A stretch of 11,129 bases of DNA from JAWVZB01 sp033722375 (GTDB taxonomy: Bacteria; Actinomycetota; Nitriliruptoria; Nitriliruptorales; Nitriliruptoraceae): NCBI GenBank assembly GCA_033722375.1, contig JAWVZB010000098.1:1-11129 (forward strand), given 5' to 3'. Shown piece after piece: positions 1 through 5,828 of the stretch. The number at the start of each line of letters is the position of its first letter. Within the stretch, counting starts at the first letter, position 1. Under the pieces are notes generated by a model that worked only from the letters and a program-made list of their open reading frames with translations, was not told the origin of the DNA and searched no databases. The position numbers and the translations under genes were made by a program.

Positions 1-1133
1 ATCTGGGTGGGACGCTGCAGACCGACATCCTCAAGGAGTACATCGCCCAGAAGGAGTGGCTGTTCCCGCCCGAGCCGCACCTGAGGCTCATCGGTGATCT
101 GATCGAGTTCTGCACCGAGAACGTGCCGCGCTACCACCCGGTGTCGATCTCGGGCTACCACATCCGTGAGGCCGGCAGCACGGCGGTGCAGGAGCTGGCC
201 TACACGCTGGCGAACGGGTTCGCCTACGTCGAGCTCGGGATGGAGCGGGGGCTGCACCCCGACGAGTTCGTGCCCCGTTTCAGCTTCTTCTACGACGCCC
301 ACATCGACTTCTTCGAGGAGATCGCCAAGTTCCGGGCGGGGCGGCGGATCTGGGCGCGGTGGCTCAAGGAGCGCTACGGGGCGACCAACGAGCGGGCGCT
401 GCTGATGCGGTTCCACACCCAGACCGCCGGGGTCTCGCTGACCGCGCAGCAGCCCGACAACAACATCGTCCGCACCGCGATCGAGGCGCTCGCCGGGGTG
501 CTGGGGGGCACCCAGTCGCTGCACACCAACGCCCTCGACGAGGTGCTGGCGCTGCCCAGCGACCATGCCGCGAAGGTGGCGCTGCGGACCCAGCAGATCC
601 TCGCTGAGGAGACGGGGGTCACCAACGTCATCGACCCGCTCGGCGGGTCGTGGTTCGTCGAGGCGCTGACCGACGAGATCGAGGAGCAGGCTGAGGAGAT
701 CTTCGCCCAGATCGAGCGGATGTCCGACGACGGGACGATGATGCGGGGGATCCTGAAGGGCATCGAGGACGGGTGGTTCATGTCCGAGATCGCCGACGCC
801 GCCTTCGAGTTCCAGAACCGGATGGAGAAGGGCGAGTTCAAGATGGTCGGCGTCAACGCCTACGTCGAGGACGAGGACGACGAGCTCGAGATCCTGCGGA
901 TCTCCCACGAGGTCGAGCAGAAGCAGAAGCAACGTCTCGAGCAGGTGCGCAACGACCGCGACGGGGCGGCGGTCGAAGCGGCCCTCGACGACCTGCGCTC
1001 GGCCGCTAGGAGCGAGGACACCAACCTCGTGCCGGTGATCATGGACGCCGTGCGTGCGGACGCCACCGTGGGCGAGATCTCGACCGCCCTCCAGGACGTC
1101 TGGGGCGAGTACCGAGAGGCGCCCCGGCTCTGA
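1..1133 (+). CDS. Acyl-CoA mutase large (catalytic) subunit, 5'-truncated; isobutyryl-CoA mutase-like
   Basis: Coenzyme B12-dependent carbon-skeleton mutase of the methylmalonyl-CoA mutase family. The frame is open from base 3 and 376 residues are visible; the start lies outside the window. Family landmarks are TLQTDILKEYIAQ (bases 15-50), SGYHIREAG with the cofactor-side Tyr-His (bases 156-161), LTAQQPDNN, TQSLHTNALDE and IDPLGGSWFVE. Counting from the Gln equivalent to Propionibacterium MutB Gln197 (18-20), the active-site His falls at 244 as expected. The position of Arg207, which binds the methylmalonyl carboxylate, is Gln (48-50). Gln here is the signature of isobutyryl- and 2-hydroxyisobutyryl-CoA mutases. 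The protein ends shortly after the catalytic domain, with no C-terminal DxHxxG cobalamin domain, so a separate small B12-binding subunit is expected elsewhere. The family call is secure. The substrate is inferred, and the second discriminating residue (MutB Tyr89) lies upstream of the window. Confidence 0.93.
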   Translation, partial: LGGTLQTDILKEYIAQKEWLFPPEPHLRLIGDLIEFCTENVPRYHPVSISGYHIREAGSTAVQELAYTLANGFAYVELGMERGLHPDEFVPRFSFFYDAHIDFFEEIAKFRAGRRIWARWLKERYGATNERALLMRFHTQTAGVSLTAQQPDNNIVRTAIEALAGVLGGTQSLHTNALDEVLALPSDHAAKVALRTQQILAEETGVTNVIDPLGGSWFVEALTDEIEEQAEEIFAQIERMSDDGTMMRGILKGIEDGWFMSEIADAAFEFQNRMEKGEFKMVGVNAYVEDEDDELEILRISHEVEQKQKQRLEQVRNDRDGAAVEAALDDLRSAARSEDTNLVPVIMDAVRADATVGEISTALQDVWGEYREAPRL

Positions 1134-1138
1134 GCCGG
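1124..1138 (+). terminator. Possible hairpin across the mutase stop codon
   Basis: A perfect 7-base inverted repeat, CCGGCTC-T-GAGCCGG, spans the TGA stop (1131-1133). As RNA it would give about a 5-bp GC stem with a five-base loop. There is no U-tract, which is common for actinobacterial ends, so this is only a candidate terminator or 3' stabiliser. Confidence 0.3.
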
Positions 1139-1192
1139 CCGCCGCCTCGCAGCGGTTCGCGGACTCCCGGCGCCTCATCGGGGATACTCCCG

Positions 1193-2623
1193 GTGACCCA
1201 ACGCAAAGGTCGACCACTGTCCGTCACCGCCGGGCCGGCCACCGGCCGCGACGACCCGGACGGGGCTCCCCGCACACTGACCGGCGACCTCCGCCGTCTG
1301 CTCGCGGTCCGGCCCCGTGCGCTGCTGTTCGCCTTCCGTCGTCGCGTGCTGGCCTCGACCACCGGCCGGCGCATGCTGCTGATCGCGCTGGCGGCGGTGC
1401 TGCCCGTCGCGCTCCTGGCCTTCGTCCTCGCGAGCACCCTCGGCAGGACCGCCGGACTGATCGGGGACGTCGGCACCGTGGTCGAGGACCGGGTCGCGCC
1501 GGTGCTGGTGCTGTCGGACGAGCTCGCGGAGTCACAGGTCATGCTCGACCGCTACTTCAACAGCGGAGCGGCGCACGACCGGGCGGCGCTGCTCGCTCAT
1601 GCCCAGCGTGTCGAGTCCGGCTTCGCGCTCCTCCAGGACAAGATGCCAGCCGGCAGTGAGGTCGCTCGGCTCACGGAGTCGGCCTACGCCTCGTGGAGCT
1701 TCATCCACGAGACACTGGCCGGCGACGATTTCGCGCTCCCCGCCACCGAGGAGGGACGCACGGCGCTGCTGGCGACGTTCAGCCAGACCTCGGCCGCGGT
1801 CCGGCGCGACCTGGTCCGGCTCACCGGTACCTCGTCCGACGCCGTCGTCGACCTGGCCGACGAGGCGCGCGCCACCGCGACCGGGATGCGGGTGCTCGTG
1901 TACGGCGGCGTTCCGCTCGCCCTGCTCCTCGGGAGCGTCCTCGTCGTCTGGCTCGTGCGGGACGTCCGGCGTGGTACTGCCGAGCTGCTCGCCGCCGCTG
2001 CGAGGATGGAGCAGGGGGACTTCTCCACCCGCGTCCCCGAGATCACTCACGGGGATCTCGCGCCGGTCGCCCGCGCCTTCAACCAGATGGCCGACCGGCT
2101 CGAGCGCCAGAGCCGCGAGCTCGAGGGCATCGCCAACCGCGACGAGCTCACCGGCGTGATGAACCGCCGCGGGTTCGAGACCGTGTTCCGTCGGGAGCTC
2201 GAGCGGGCGGGGCGGTACGGCCATCCGACGGCGCTGCTCCTCCTGGACATCGACCATTTCAAGCAGGTCAACGACACGCACGGGCATCCGGCCGGCGACG
2301 CCGTGCTCCAGGGCGTCGCCCAGGAGATCACCGCCGCGGTCCGTGGTGTCGATCGGGTCGGGCGCTGGGGCGGCGAGGAGTTCGCGGTGCTCCTGCCCGA
2401 GACCGATGCCGATGCCGCGCGGATGGTCGCGGAGCGCATCCGGCGCCTCGTGGCACAGCGCGTCGTCGACACGGCGGCTGGCCGCATCGCCGTGACGGTG
2501 AGCATCGGGATGGCGGTCGCCGACCCCGACGACGTCCCGGACGCTTCGGCCCTCCTGGATACTGCGGACGAGGCGCTCTACGCGGCCAAGGACCGCGGCC
2601 GCAACCGCGTCGAGGCGGCCTGA
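1193..2623 (+). CDS. Membrane-anchored HAMP-GGDEF diguanylate cyclase
   Basis: Predicted to make cyclic di-GMP from two GTP in response to an extracytoplasmic signal. It has 476 residues from a GTG start. An Arg-rich cytoplasmic N-terminus is followed by membrane helix 1 (about 61-83), a mostly helical external sensor of about 150 residues (85-230, four-helix/CHASE3-like; ligand unknown), membrane helix 2 (about 234-255), a HAMP linker (256-306) and a GGDEF domain (311-474). The active-site loop is GGEEF (393-397), a catalytically competent variant. The metal/GTP region LDIDHFKQVND and the DELTGVMNRR start of the domain are intact. RGVD at 384-387 lies five residues before GGEEF, the canonical RxxD I-site spacing, which predicts product inhibition. 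No EAL or HD-GYP domain is fused. The start lacks a good ribosome-binding site, so an internal start is possible. It lies 59 bases after the mutase gene and seems functionally unrelated to it. Confidence 0.93.
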   Translation: MTQRKGRPLSVTAGPATGRDDPDGAPRTLTGDLRRLLAVRPRALLFAFRRRVLASTTGRRMLLIALAAVLPVALLAFVLASTLGRTAGLIGDVGTVVEDRVAPVLVLSDELAESQVMLDRYFNSGAAHDRAALLAHAQRVESGFALLQDKMPAGSEVARLTESAYASWSFIHETLAGDDFALPATEEGRTALLATFSQTSAAVRRDLVRLTGTSSDAVVDLADEARATATGMRVLVYGGVPLALLLGSVLVVWLVRDVRRGTAELLAAAARMEQGDFSTRVPEITHGDLAPVARAFNQMADRLERQSRELEGIANRDELTGVMNRRGFETVFRRELERAGRYGHPTALLLLDIDHFKQVNDTHGHPAGDAVLQGVAQEITAAVRGVDRVGRWGGEEFAVLLPETDADAARMVAERIRRLVAQRVVDTAAGRIAVTVSIGMAVADPDDVPDASALLDTADEALYAAKDRGRNRVEAA

Positions 2624-2651
2624 ACGGGCGGGAGCCAGCTCGGCCGACCCC

Positions 2652-2665
2652 TATCCTCGCGGGGC
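2652..2665 (+). promoter_or_regulatory. Possible -10 box of a leaderless SDR-like gene
   Basis: TATCCT (2652-2657) ends eight bases before the ATG at 2666, the spacing expected if transcription starts at or next to the start codon. There is no Shine-Dalgarno sequence in this gap and no convincing -35 hexamer. The same geometry is seen before moaA. Confidence 0.35.
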
Positions 2666-3457
2666 ATGCCCGTCCTCGTCGCTCCCGCCGACACCGGCCT
2701 CGGCCCGGCCCTCGTCACCCGGCTCCTGGCCGATGGCGGGGAGGTCCGGGCGTACTGCTCCGGGGAGGGTGCCCGCGCCCCGCTCCGGCAGGCAGGGGCG
2801 ATCATCGCGGACGGTGACCTCGATGACGAGGGCCACCTCGAGGCGGCGATGGAGCAGGTCCACACCGTCGTGGACCTCAGCGGAGGCCCCCTGGCAACCT
2901 CGGTCGAGGCCCTCGACGTGGCCGGGAGAACCGTCCTCCGAGCGGCGAGCCAGGCGGGGGTCCGGAGGCTGATCCGGCTCTCGGTCCCCGGGGCCGACCC
3001 GGCGGCTGGCGACGAGCTCCGTCGCACCGAAGGCGCCCTCGAGGAGGCACTGCGCGACGCGGCCCCCCCGACGGTCGTGGTGCGTCCCTCCGTGGTCGAC
3101 ACACCCCGGATGCGCAACGCCCTGCGCTCGGTCGCCACCAGCGAGCACCACGACACCGAGGTCGCGCCGGTGCCACCGGACGACCTGGTCGAAGCGCTGG
3201 CGATCCTGGACGCGGTCCGGTCCCACGCACACACGGGGCACGTCGTCTTCCACGCGCAGGGCGACAGGATGACCCTGGGCACCTACCTCGACCGCATCGA
3301 CCCCGGATCGCGCGTTGGCCAGGTCTACGTGTCGCGGTCCGAGGTGCCGCTGCTCGCCCCGTCGCTGTCCGGGCCGTGGGTCACCGACGACGAGGTCGTC
3401 TTCGACGTCTGGGAGTTCACCGGCCACGAGCCGGCCGGACTCCGCTTCGAGGCCTGA
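2666..3457 (+). CDS. Atypical SDR / NmrA-like NAD(P)-binding protein
   Basis: A 263-residue Rossmann-fold protein of the NAD(P)H-binding/NmrA type. The order of elements fits: first strand and nucleotide loop (about 2-16), an acidic segment after strand 3 (IIADGDLDDEGHLEAAM, about 46-62, the 'GDLDD' seen in this family), a strand with VVDLSGG (about 68-74), helix then RRLIRLSVPGAD (about 104-115), and VVVRPSVVDTPRMR (about 141-154). The glycine loop is degenerate: PADTGLG replaces the usual GATGxxG, and no SDR YxxxK catalytic pair is evident. It could therefore be a redox-sensing or binding protein rather than a dehydrogenase. The last 60 residues match nothing I recognise. It starts 42 bases after the cyclase gene, apparently from its own promoter, and converges on ilvC. 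The fold is fairly sure; the function is unknown. Confidence 0.8.
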   Translation: MPVLVAPADTGLGPALVTRLLADGGEVRAYCSGEGARAPLRQAGAIIADGDLDDEGHLEAAMEQVHTVVDLSGGPLATSVEALDVAGRTVLRAASQAGVRRLIRLSVPGADPAAGDELRRTEGALEEALRDAAPPTVVVRPSVVDTPRMRNALRSVATSEHHDTEVAPVPPDDLVEALAILDAVRSHAHTGHVVFHAQGDRMTLGTYLDRIDPGSRVGQVYVSRSEVPLLAPSLSGPWVTDDEVVFDVWEFTGHEPAGLRFEA

Positions 3458-3473
3458 CCCTCGGCCTGCGGTT

Positions 3474-3654
3474 GCGGAGCAGTGAGCACGCACACCGCGT
3501 CGACGTCAGTCGACCTGGGGGTCGGTGGTGGCGCGGAGCTGCGGAGCAGTGAGCACGCACACCGCGTCGACGTCAGTCGACCTGGGGGTCGGTGGTGGCG
3601 CGGAGCTGCGGAGCAGTGAGCACGCACACCGCGTCGACGTCAGTCGACCTGGGG
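3474..3654. repeat. 67-bp perfect tandem repeat, 2.7 copies, overlapping the ilvC 3' end
   Basis: Copy 1 (3474-3540) and copy 2 (3541-3607) are identical over all 67 bases. A third copy (3608-3654) keeps the first 47 bases and then runs into ilvC coding sequence. On the minus strand the third copy contains the last ilvC codons (PQVD and TGA), so the array looks like a tandem duplication of the ilvC end plus about 50 bases of downstream DNA. The period is not a multiple of three. Each copy carries GTCGAC-GTCA-GTCGAC, a 6-bp stem with a four-base loop, directly at or repeating the ilvC stop. The array fills most of the gap between convergent genes. Confidence 0.95.
3633..3648 (-). terminator. 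Hairpin at the ilvC stop, copied in the repeat array
   Basis: GTCGAC, a four-base spacer and GTCGAC form a 6-bp stem covering the final Val-Asp codons and the TGA of ilvC. The same hairpin recurs 67 and 134 bases further along in the direction of ilvC transcription (3566-3581 and 3499-3514). Without a U-tract its efficiency is doubtful, but three copies between convergent genes could help both strands terminate. Confidence 0.3.
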
Positions 3655-4644
3655 ATCGTCGATCCAGGCCATCATGGACCGGAGCTTCTTGCCGACGACC
3701 TCGATGTCGGAGGTCCGGCCCTCCTCGCGCATCCGCGTGAAGTTCTCGGCCCCCGATTCCCACTCGTCCATGAACCGCCGGGCGAACGTGCCGTCCTTGA
3801 TCTCCGCGAGGATGTCGTCCATGGCCTGCTTGGACGCGTCGCCGACGACCCGGGGGCCGCTGACGTAGTCGCCGTACTCGGCGGTGTCCGAGACGGAGTA
3901 GCGCATGTACGACAGTCCGCCTTCGTACATCAGGTCGACGATGAGCTTCAGCTCGTGGAGACACTCGAAGTACGCCACCTCCGGCTGGTAGCCGGCGTCG
4001 GTCAGTGTCTGGAAGCCGTTCAGCACCAGCTGCGACAGGCCACCGCACAGGACCGCTTGCTCACCGAAGAGATCGGTCTCGGTCTCTTCCTCGAAGGTGG
4101 TCTGGAGCAGTCCGGCGCGTGCCAGCCCGATCGCGGCGCCGTACGACTTGGCGAGCTCGAGTGCCCGGCCGGTGGCGTCCTGATGCACTGCGACGAGCCC
4201 CGGGGTGCCCTGTCCCGTCTGGTAGAGCCGGCGCACGAGGTGGCCGGGCGACTTCGGGGCGACGAGGAAGACGTCGATGTCGTCGGGCGGCTCGATGAAC
4301 CCGAAGTGGACGTTGAAGCCGTGACCGAAGACCAGCGCGTCCCCGGGCTCCATCGCGTCGGCGAGACCGTTCTCCCACATCCCCTTCTGGTGGGTGTCGG
4401 GCGCCAGCACCACCACGACGTCCGCGTCGGCCGCGGCGTCGTTGGTGTCCATGACCTCGAGGCCGGCCTCCTCGGCCGGTTGGCGCGACGAGGAGTCAGG
4501 GCGGAGTCCCACCCGGACGTCCACCCCCGAGTCGCGGAGGTTGAGGGCATGGGCGTGGCCCTGGCTGCCGTAGCCGAGCACCGCGACACGGCGCTCACCG
4601 ATCAGCGACTGGTCGGTGTCTGCGTCGTAGTAGATCGTGGCCAT
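3640..4644 (-). CDS. ilvC: Ketol-acid reductoisomerase (NADP+), class I
   Basis: Second enzyme of valine and isoleucine synthesis (and of the leucine/pantothenate precursor): Mg2+-dependent alkyl shift and NADPH reduction of acetolactate or acetohydroxybutyrate. The 334 residues fit the short class I form. The N-terminal Rossmann domain has GYGSQG at 24-29 and an NADPH-type loop RPDSSSR at 48-54. HGFNVHF (108-114) holds the catalytic His. The knotted helical domain has DLFGE (Asp191, Glu195) and ECLHE (Glu227, Glu231) as metal and substrate ligands and Ser252 in YSVSDTAEYGD. The ATG at 4642-4644 is preceded by GAGGAG at good spacing; longer upstream open sequence lacks family character. It stands alone, with no ilvB, ilvN or leuA in the window, and is divergent from the carbamate kinase gene. 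Its last codons lie inside the 67-bp tandem repeat. Confidence 0.98.
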   Translation of the reverse strand: MATIYYDADTDQSLIGERRVAVLGYGSQGHAHALNLRDSGVDVRVGLRPDSSSRQPAEEAGLEVMDTNDAAADADVVVVLAPDTHQKGMWENGLADAMEPGDALVFGHGFNVHFGFIEPPDDIDVFLVAPKSPGHLVRRLYQTGQGTPGLVAVHQDATGRALELAKSYGAAIGLARAGLLQTTFEEETETDLFGEQAVLCGGLSQLVLNGFQTLTDAGYQPEVAYFECLHELKLIVDLMYEGGLSYMRYSVSDTAEYGDYVSGPRVVGDASKQAMDDILAEIKDGTFARRFMDEWESGAENFTRMREEGRTSDIEVVGKKLRSMMAWIDDPQVD

Positions 4645-4648
4645 CGGT

Positions 4649-4679
4649 ACTCCTCGTGGTGCGGGGCGCCGGAAGCCTA
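4649..4679 (-). promoter_or_regulatory. Candidate ilvC promoter -10 and ribosome-binding site
   Basis: On the minus strand TAGGCT (4679-4674) is a good actinobacterial -10 hexamer, placing the transcript start near 4667 and giving a leader of about 22 bases that contains GAGGAG (4655-4650). The leader is too short for a T-box or an attenuating leader peptide. No clear -35 hexamer was found. Confidence 0.4.
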
Positions 4680-4729
4680 CGGAGTCGGCCGTCCGCAGCG
4701 CACATCGATGGTGCGGATGCGACGCGCGG

Positions 4730-4752
4730 CAGCGGAGCCTTGCGGTCCGCTG
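4730..4752. promoter_or_regulatory. Inverted repeat in the ilvC/carbamate kinase divergent region
   Basis: CAGCGGA, nine bases, TCCGCTG: a perfect 7-base inverted repeat roughly midway in the 206-base gap between ilvC and the divergent carbamate kinase gene. It could be an operator for either gene. The rest of the gap shows no gene, only the ilvC -10 box and the carbamate kinase ribosome-binding site. Confidence 0.25.
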
Positions 4753-4833
4753 GCATCCCGTGGGAGGGGGATCACGCGGCCGCCGGCCTCGGACCACTAC
4801 GGTTGGATGCTTCCAGCCGGCAGCGTCGCGTCC

Positions 4834-4840
4834 AAGGAGG
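4834..4840 (+). promoter_or_regulatory. Strong ribosome-binding site of carbamate kinase
   Basis: AAGGAGG lies ten bases before the ATG at 4851. It fixes the start and excludes the longer in-frame extension upstream. A weak -10-like TACGGT (4798-4803) precedes it. Confidence 0.7.
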
Positions 4841-4850
4841 AAGACGGAAC

Positions 4851-5795
4851 ATGCGTGGGCAACGCCTCGTGATGGCCTTGGGCGGCAACGCGATCGCACC
4901 GGTCGGACAGCCCGACACCCCCGAGGTCGAGATCGAGAACGTCACCCGCACCATGGGGCCGGTGGCGGCGCTCGTCCAGGAGGGAGCCGAGGTCGTGATC
5001 ACCCACGGCAACGGCCCCCAGGTGGGGGCCGTCCTCCGCAAGAACGAGCTGGCCCGCCACGAGCTCCCGCCGATCCCGCTGGACTGGTGTGTCGCCGAGA
5101 CCCAGGCCACCATCGGTTTCCTCGTCGCGAACGCGCTCGGGTGGGAGTTCGAGCGTCGGGGGATCGCGCGCCCCGTCGTCCCGATCGTGAGTCGTGTGCG
5201 CGTCGCCGCCGACGATCCGGCGTTCGAGCAGCCCACGAAGCCGATCGGCGGTTACGTGTCCGACGAGGCCGAGGTCCGTCGTCGCGAAGGCGACGGGCAG
5301 GTCTTCGTGCACCACGAGGGGAGGGGCTGGCGCCGAGTGGTGCCGTCCCCGCGACCACTCGAGAGCCTCGACCGGCGCGGCGTGGAGCTGGTCCTCGACG
5401 ACGGCGGCGTGGTGGTTGCCAACGGCGGCGGCGGTATCCCGGTCGTCGCCGGCGAGGATGGACGCCTGCGCGGCGTCGAGGCCGTGGTCGACAAGGACCT
5501 CTCGGCGGCCCTGCTGGCCATCGAGGTCGACGCCGATCGGCTCGTGATCCTCACCGACGTCCGAGGTGTCGCCCTGGATCACGGGACCCCCGACGAGCGC
5601 TGGCTCGGCGAGGTCCGCGTCAGCGAGCTGCGGGCGCACAGCGAGGCCGGTGAGTTCGGTGCCGGGTCCATGGGGCCGAAGGTCGAGGCTGTGTGCCGCT
5701 TCGTCGAGGGGGGCGGTCGACGGGCGATGATCGGGGCGCTCGACGATGCTCTCGCCGTCGCCCGAGGTGAGGCGGGTACGCGCGTCGTCCCCTGA
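4851..5795 (+). CDS. arcC: Carbamate kinase
   Basis: Amino-acid-kinase-fold enzyme interconverting carbamoyl phosphate + ADP with ATP and carbamate, which decomposes to CO2 and NH3; usually catabolic. The length of 314 residues matches the family. Motifs are ALGGNAI (9-15), THGNGPQVG (51-59), TKPIGGY (129-135), VANGGGGIPVV (189-199), VDKDLSAALLA (213-223, Lys215) and GSMGPKVEA (272-280, Lys277). The two lysines are the usual phosphate-stabilising pair. No arginine deiminase, ornithine carbamoyltransferase or oxamate carbamoyltransferase gene is in the window, so the source of carbamoyl phosphate is unknown. An ArcADC pathway or ureide/purine breakdown are both possible; the nearby nucleobase genes make the latter attractive. 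The moaA promoter begins at its stop codon. Confidence 0.96.
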   Translation: MRGQRLVMALGGNAIAPVGQPDTPEVEIENVTRTMGPVAALVQEGAEVVITHGNGPQVGAVLRKNELARHELPPIPLDWCVAETQATIGFLVANALGWEFERRGIARPVVPIVSRVRVAADDPAFEQPTKPIGGYVSDEAEVRRREGDGQVFVHHEGRGWRRVVPSPRPLESLDRRGVELVLDDGGVVVANGGGGIPVVAGEDGRLRGVEAVVDKDLSAALLAIEVDADRLVILTDVRGVALDHGTPDERWLGEVRVSELRAHSEAGEFGAGSMGPKVEAVCRFVEGGGRRAMIGALDDALAVARGEAGTRVVP

Positions 5796-5823
5796 CGGAC
5801 GGGGCCGACACGCGTACCGTGTC
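5792..5823 (+). promoter_or_regulatory. moaA promoter, apparently leaderless, with overlapping inverted repeat
   Basis: CTGACG (5792-5797, including the upstream stop codon), a 17-base spacer and TACCGT (5815-5820) form a recognisable -35/-10 pair. The ATG at 5829 is eight bases after the -10 box, so the mRNA probably starts at or next to the start codon; no Shine-Dalgarno sequence is present. GACACG-N5-CGTGTC (5807-5823), a perfect 6+6 inverted repeat, covers the -10 box and is a natural operator candidate. Confidence 0.5.
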
Positions 5824-5828
5824 ACCCG

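Noticed and set aside
1193..2623. Toxin, defence or other novel system in the left half
   Set aside because: The gene is an ordinary HAMP-GGDEF diguanylate cyclase, and its neighbours show no defence-system domains.
3474..3654. CRISPR array
   Set aside because: The units are directly adjacent 67-mers with no unique spacers, and no cas genes are near.
3474..3654. Phage attachment site or IS footprint at the ilvC end
   Set aside because: The repeat units are contiguous, no integrase or transposase is present and the flanking genes are core metabolism. A local tandem duplication is simpler.
3592..4872. 426-codon plus-strand frame opposite ilvC
   Set aside because: Antisense to a highly conserved enzyme, no recognisable domain, and it starts inside the tandem repeat.
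4645..4899. N-terminal extension of ilvC upstream of 4644
   Set aside because: The extension has no family similarity, and the ATG at 4642-4644 has a good GAGGAG and gives the normal class I N-terminus.
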